Shown piece after piece: positions 59,972-64,000 of a stretch of DNA of 64,000 bases (position 1 is the first letter of the stretch; each line of letters starts with the position of its first letter). Both the position numbers and the translations under genes were made by a program. Origin of the DNA: Lichina pygmaea (lineage: Eukaryota > Ascomycota > Lichinomycetes > Lichinales > Lichinaceae); the NCBI GenBank assembly GCA_963422465.1, contig OY730174.1, forward strand, positions 1,488,001 to 1,552,000, written 5' to 3'. The notes under the pieces are model-generated. The model was not told the origin of the DNA. It worked only from the letters and a program-made list of their open reading frames with translations, and did not search any database.

Positions 59972-62331
59972 TCAAAAGTCTCTGAAAAGCTCCACCATCC
60001 GATCCAATCTCATAATCTGCCCAAGCAGTTTCTCCTCCTTGGCCTTCCAGTCCCTGAGCACGTCTCGCTCGCGCGGCGAGAGGTACTTCTCCTCGTTGCC
60101 GACAACGTCGGTGCGCTGTGATTTTTCGAGCACGGACCGGCGCTTCTTGCGCTCGGCCGCGAGGCGCTGCAGGAAGCGCGCCATGGACTTGTACGCGCCC
60201 TCGAGCACGGAACAGGCGCAGCGGGCCGGGTCGAAGAACCACAGGAAGACGGTCCGGCTCGCGTGGTACGAGTGGTCCCGCGGCACCTCCTGCAGTTCGA
60301 GGAAGCCGGCCTCGTGCATCGCCGTCAGCGTGGCCCGGATGTCCTTCTGCCGGATGAGCGCCGCGTTGGCGATCTGCTTCTCGTCCAGTCGGCCCTTCTC
60401 CTGCAGGATCCGCACGAGCCGCAACGCGACAGCGCCGAACCGGTCGCTGACGATGCTCTCGAGCTCGGATTGTCGGATCTGGGAGACGAGCTCGCGGAAG
60501 TCGACCGTCCACTCGACGCGGTTGTTCCTGTCGATCCGACGAACGTATGAATGAGGCGACTGCGCGAGGAGCTGTAGATGTTGCTCGATGTGTCGTATAT
60601 GGTGGGATGACACTTGAGTGGAAGACTCTCGGTCCGCGTTACGGAAGACTTCGTCCCAGAAGCCCCCATCCATGTCGTGATAGGCGTGTTCCCAAAATGC
60701 ATCGTCCGCAATTCCTTCCTCGATGTCGGATTTCTCACCGTTCGTAAGACGATCGTTTCTCTCCTGATCTTTGGCGATCCCCTTCGAGCCCTTGGCTTCT
60801 CGCCTGACGTCCGGAGAGCCTAGATCTGGCCCTTTTCTTCTCGCCGTTCCGTTCACACGCTGGCTCTGCGTCATTTTCGCAAGATGCGTTCTGGTAGTCG
60901 TGCCAAACGCAGACAATAGGTCAATGTCAGATCGAATCAAGGGTGCAAACTCCTCCACGCTGATAGACGGCCCTTCTTCGACCGAATCGGCGTCATCTTC
61001 TGCAAGCTCATCTACACAGCGAGGGATGCTGTCGCTGAGTCCTGTTAGAAGCCCGGCGTAGACCAGTGCCGTTGTAGTACCGAATGTCAGGGCAGCATCT
61101 TCTGCCAGTCGCCGATTACGGGAGAAGACGAGATACTTTTCGATGTTGATGCGTATTGCACGATCAACCTTATCATCAAGTCAGCGGGGGCCGACAGGGG
61201 GATAAATGATCATCAGTTCCACACACATCCTGGACGTGGGTTCCATCTGGAGACGTTTCATTCAAAGGATCATCTTCCGGACTTATAACCTTAGCTCTCT
61301 TGGCTCGCGGTCCCCCGTCATGCTCATCGAGAGAGCGCTTCAGGGTTCGAACTTGCCCGGGCACGCTCCCTGCATGGCCGTCTGCGTCTCGTAGCTTCCT
61401 TAAACGGCGTCTCAGATGGCCTTCAAACTCGAGACTTCTCTTCGAGCCCTTGATCCCCTCTTGAAAGCCCTCTCTTCTCAGATCGCGCGAGAGCTCATTC
61501 ACAATGTCCGAGTGTGGATGGAACTGATGTTGCCGGACGGTATAGATGAAACGATGCTCATCAAACCTCTCAAGGGTGTTGCGGAGTTGGGTCAGGGAGG
61601 CCTCTCTGCTGGCAGATTGTTCAGAAGAAGGGTCCGCAGAGCATAGATCAGCGGCATCGGTTCCTGTCACGGCGGTGTTGCCTGTCTTGTCGTTGCCATC
61701 TTTCTTCTGGGATCTGCCTGCAACGAAAGTGCCGGCATAGGCTTCCGCGAGGTCTCCAACCCTGGTATGGCCTTGTAGCAGTAGATTAGAAGCAAGCTCC
61801 CCTGATGTCTGGCCAAATCTCATTTCCGCAATTGTGACAATCTTCCCAGAGCGAACGATATCGTATGCTGCTTCCCAGTCGGCCTCATAGTAGGCCAAAC
61901 CATCTTCCAGCGACGTGTAATGGAGAACGAGATGCTGCTGGATGAGAACCACCAGGCCATGTCTAAGAGCACGCAGTGGGAGCCGAGCCTGACGCTGAAG
62001 GTGAAGGAGTGAAACTCGGCCTAGACGTAGAAGTGTGGCAAAGACTTGCTAAAGACGTCGGTCATGAGTACCAAGACAGCCATACGAGGGCATATGAAAG
62101 GCGCTGAAGCAAGCAAATTATTGTAGCGCTAACAAAGCCCTGCAATATTGTATTCCAAAAGCAAGAGGAAGGTGGAGGAGGAGTAGCCTTGAAGTAGGGC
62201 TCACATACGGAAGAGAGCTCGCCATATACTTCATCCACTAGGAGTGTACACAGCTCAGCAACGTACTGTTTAGCAACATCAGCAACCCGCTCAATGACGC
62301 CAAAGGATGGAGCAACAAATACCTGAGACAT
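59972..62331 (-). CDS. rpc82: RNA polymerase III subunit RPC82/RPC3
   Basis: Part of the RPC82-RPC34-RPC31 subcomplex that lets polymerase III recognise TFIIIB and open promoters. Three exons, 62331-62209, 62048-61227 and 61168-59972, total 2142 nt, 713 aa (yeast 654). The N-terminal winged helices are YVAELCTLLVDEVYGELSS, VFATLLRLGRVSLLHLQRQA, LRALRHGLVVLIQQHLVLHY and TSLEDGLAYYEADWEAAYDI. The middle is an acidic and basic disordered linker. The C-terminal winged helices include SHHIRHIEQHLQLLAQSPHS and RTVFLWFFDPARCACSVLEG, and a closing coiled coil (RERDVLRDWKAKEEKLLGQI). The start is the only ATG giving the family N-terminus. Intron 1 is 160 nt and could be read through for 30 codons. The gene shares a 312-bp promoter with QCR2. 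Confidence 0.95.
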
Positions 62332-62643
62332 GAAGGGCCTTGCTGGCGCTGACGATCTTCTTGCTTGGAGCGTTGATGTGATTTCAGAAGTCCCAAGTGT
62401 GTTGTGTTGCTCATCCTATATTTATGCCGAATTTATGAACGGTAGGTACGTATTAGCATACCGTACGGTACAGTAAGGAGGTTATGCTTGGGCCAGACTT
62501 ATGAATGCATTGTATTGATTCTGGCGACTCCGTGATCAGCTCCATCCCAGCAACCACGCCATCGTGACGGCCGCATCAGTATCGTCCCATACCAATTGGG
62601 CTTCTTTCTCGCAGTCGACTTATAGCTCTGCGTACTCGACAGG
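62332..62643. promoter_or_regulatory. bidirectional promoter of rpc82 and qcr2
   Basis: 312 bp between divergent start codons. It contains the palindrome-rich block ACCGTACGGTACAGTA at about 62460-62475. Confidence 0.6.
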
Positions 62644-64000
62644 ATGGCCTGGCGACGAGTAATAACTCGCGGCGCCCGGTCCGCGTTCGAACCAAGATGC
62701 TGCGCACATCGACCACTCCGAAGAGGACTAGCGACTCCAGCGTCGGGGACATTCCAGTACGAAACCAGCGATGTGGGAGGCATCAAGGTCGCAAGCAGGG
62801 ATCTCCCGGGACCTACGGCGATGCTTGGACTGGTGGCACGAGCTGGCACCCGTTACCAGATGTTTCCTGGGTTCGCGGAAGGCTTGGAGAAGTTCGCTTT
62901 CAAAGTCCGTTCAAGCGTCATCTCAACCCGCTCTGCCCGGATATGAGCTGACGACTTGGAAAGAACACCACCAAGAGATCGGCATTGCGCATAACGCGCG
63001 AGACAGAGCTGCTCGGGGCTAAGCCGTTCACCCACCACACGCGCGAGAATCTCGTTTTGGGGTTCAAGTTCATGAGAGAAGATCTTCCCTACTTCGTTGA
63101 GCTCTTGGGCGATATTGCGACGAAGACCAAATACACCAGTAACCGCCTCCCGTGTAGCAGATCTCCTGGCCCGAACCTGCTGACACCGCGGCAGCTCATG
63201 AGTTCGACGAGCAGATCCTACCGATCATCAAGCTGTCCCAGAAGTCGCTCCTTGCCAACACCCAAGAAATGTCGATTAACTCGGCCCACGGGACGGCTTT
63301 TCACCGCGGACTCGGCGAGCCGCTTCATCCGACGTCGTCGACGCCTCTGTCAAAGTACCTCAGCGCCGAACGGATTAGCGCCTACGCTTCGTCGGCCTAT
63401 TGCAAACCAAACATCGCGCTGGTCGCCAACGGCGTGGTGCAATCTGATCTCACGAAGTGGACCGACGAGTTCTTCGGCGACGCGGCCAACGACTATCCGT
63501 CGGACCTGCCGTCGCTCGAGAGCCCGCCGAGCAAGTACTACGGCGGAGAGGAGCGTATAGCACATGCGTCCGGGAATACGATGGTCATCGGCTTCCCTGG
63601 GTCGTCCTCCTTCACGGCCGGCAGCACATACAAGCCAGAAATCTCGGTCCTTGCTGCGCTGCTGGGAGGCCGATCAACCATCAAATGGTCGGCGAGTTTT
63701 TCCTTGTTGGCCAATGCGGCTTCGGCGCACCCGGGAGCTACGGTCCGCACCTCACACGCCGTCTATTCTGACGCTGGGCTATTATACGTCACCATCGATG
63801 GATCAGCAAAGGCTGTCCGGGAAGCCGCAAAGGACACGGTCAAGACGATGAAGAAGGTCGCCGCGGGAGACTTCAGCAAGGACGACGTCGCCAAAGCAAT
63901 TGCAAGGGCCAAGTTCGATGCGCTGGAGGCGGGAGAGAACCTGGAGGCGGGTCTCGAGCTGACGGGTGCCGGCCTCATCCACGGTGGTGGTGCGTTCCAG
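62644..64000 (+). CDS. qcr2: cytochrome bc1 complex core subunit 2 (partial, runs off window end)
   Basis: Core-2 subunit of respiratory complex III in the mitochondrial inner membrane; an M16 peptidase-fold protein with a structural role. Exons 62644-62904, 62964-63138 and 63195 to beyond 64000 give 414 residues so far, of about 450. The presequence is MAWRRVITRGARSAFEP to LRRGLATPA. Family blocks: LPGPTAMLGLVARAGTRYQM, NTTKRSALRITRETELLG, HEFDEQILPIIKLSQKSLLA and AFHRGLGEPLHPTSSTPLSK. The peptidase zinc motif HxxEH is replaced (FAEGLEKFAFKN), as expected for this inactive subunit. The exon 2 acceptor was set at 62963 so that the conserved NTTKRSALR is kept. Confidence 0.94.

Noticed and set aside
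1-64000. CRISPR array, prophage or bacterial operon
   Set aside because: Genes are spliced and eukaryotic; no regular spacer-repeat array is present.

Overview
The window looks like nuclear DNA of a filamentous ascomycete (Pezizomycotina, probably a sordariomycete-like fungus). Genes carry several short introns (mostly 50-160 nt) with GT donors, CTGAC-type branch points and YAG acceptors. Coding DNA is GC-rich. The fungal-specific families Abp2, Seb1/Nrd1, Yhm2 and a Pma1-type proton pump are all present, and intergenic DNA is full of GTAC palindromes. Ten of the protein genes could be spliced by eye into single open frames whose exon lengths sum to a multiple of three, so their coordinates are firm. 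The species itself cannot be named from this sequence.

Layout. 1-2.1 kb: end of an unrecognised minus-strand gene. 3.8-7.9 kb: RNA polymerase III second-largest subunit (7 exons). 7.9-15 kb: gene-poor island with a decayed Pif1/Helitron-type helicase piece and a tRNA-like gene whose insert folds into a second cloverleaf. 15.1-17.1 kb: ORC5. 18.1-20.4 kb: DCAF4-like WD40 protein. 20.7-22.2 kb: medium-chain oxidoreductase followed by a 90-bp tandem repeat. 23.6-27.3 kb: plasma-membrane proton ATPase. 30.4-31.3 kb: small mitochondrial-looking protein. 32.6-33.1 kb: broken Fic/Doc fossil. 34.0-35.0 kb: truncated LINE. 35.5-38.3 kb: Seb1/Nrd1. 39.5-43.6 kb: citrate synthase then the Yhm2 citrate carrier. 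44.0-46.1 kb: a second LINE derivative. 46.7-47.5 kb: pogo-like transposase remnant. 48.1-51.5 kb: large WD40 protein. 52.3-53.5 kb: peroxisomal carrier. 54.4-57.2 kb: Abp2. 57.7-59.3 kb: a third LINE copy. 60.0-62.3 kb: polymerase III subunit RPC82. 62.6 kb to the end: QCR2, cut by the window edge.

The genes are mostly housekeeping. Functional pairs occur: two RNA polymerase III subunits, two replication-origin proteins (Orc5, Abp2), and citrate synthase directly upstream of the mitochondrial citrate carrier. Accessory material (LINEs, DNA-transposon relics, the Fic/Doc fossil, long G/C homopolymers, GTAC-rich DNA) fills the gaps. I found no clear new multi-gene system. The most unusual items are the tRNA-like gene with a nested three-arm insert, the LINE family with changing simple-repeat tails and one ORF1-only copy, and the citrate synthase/carrier pair.
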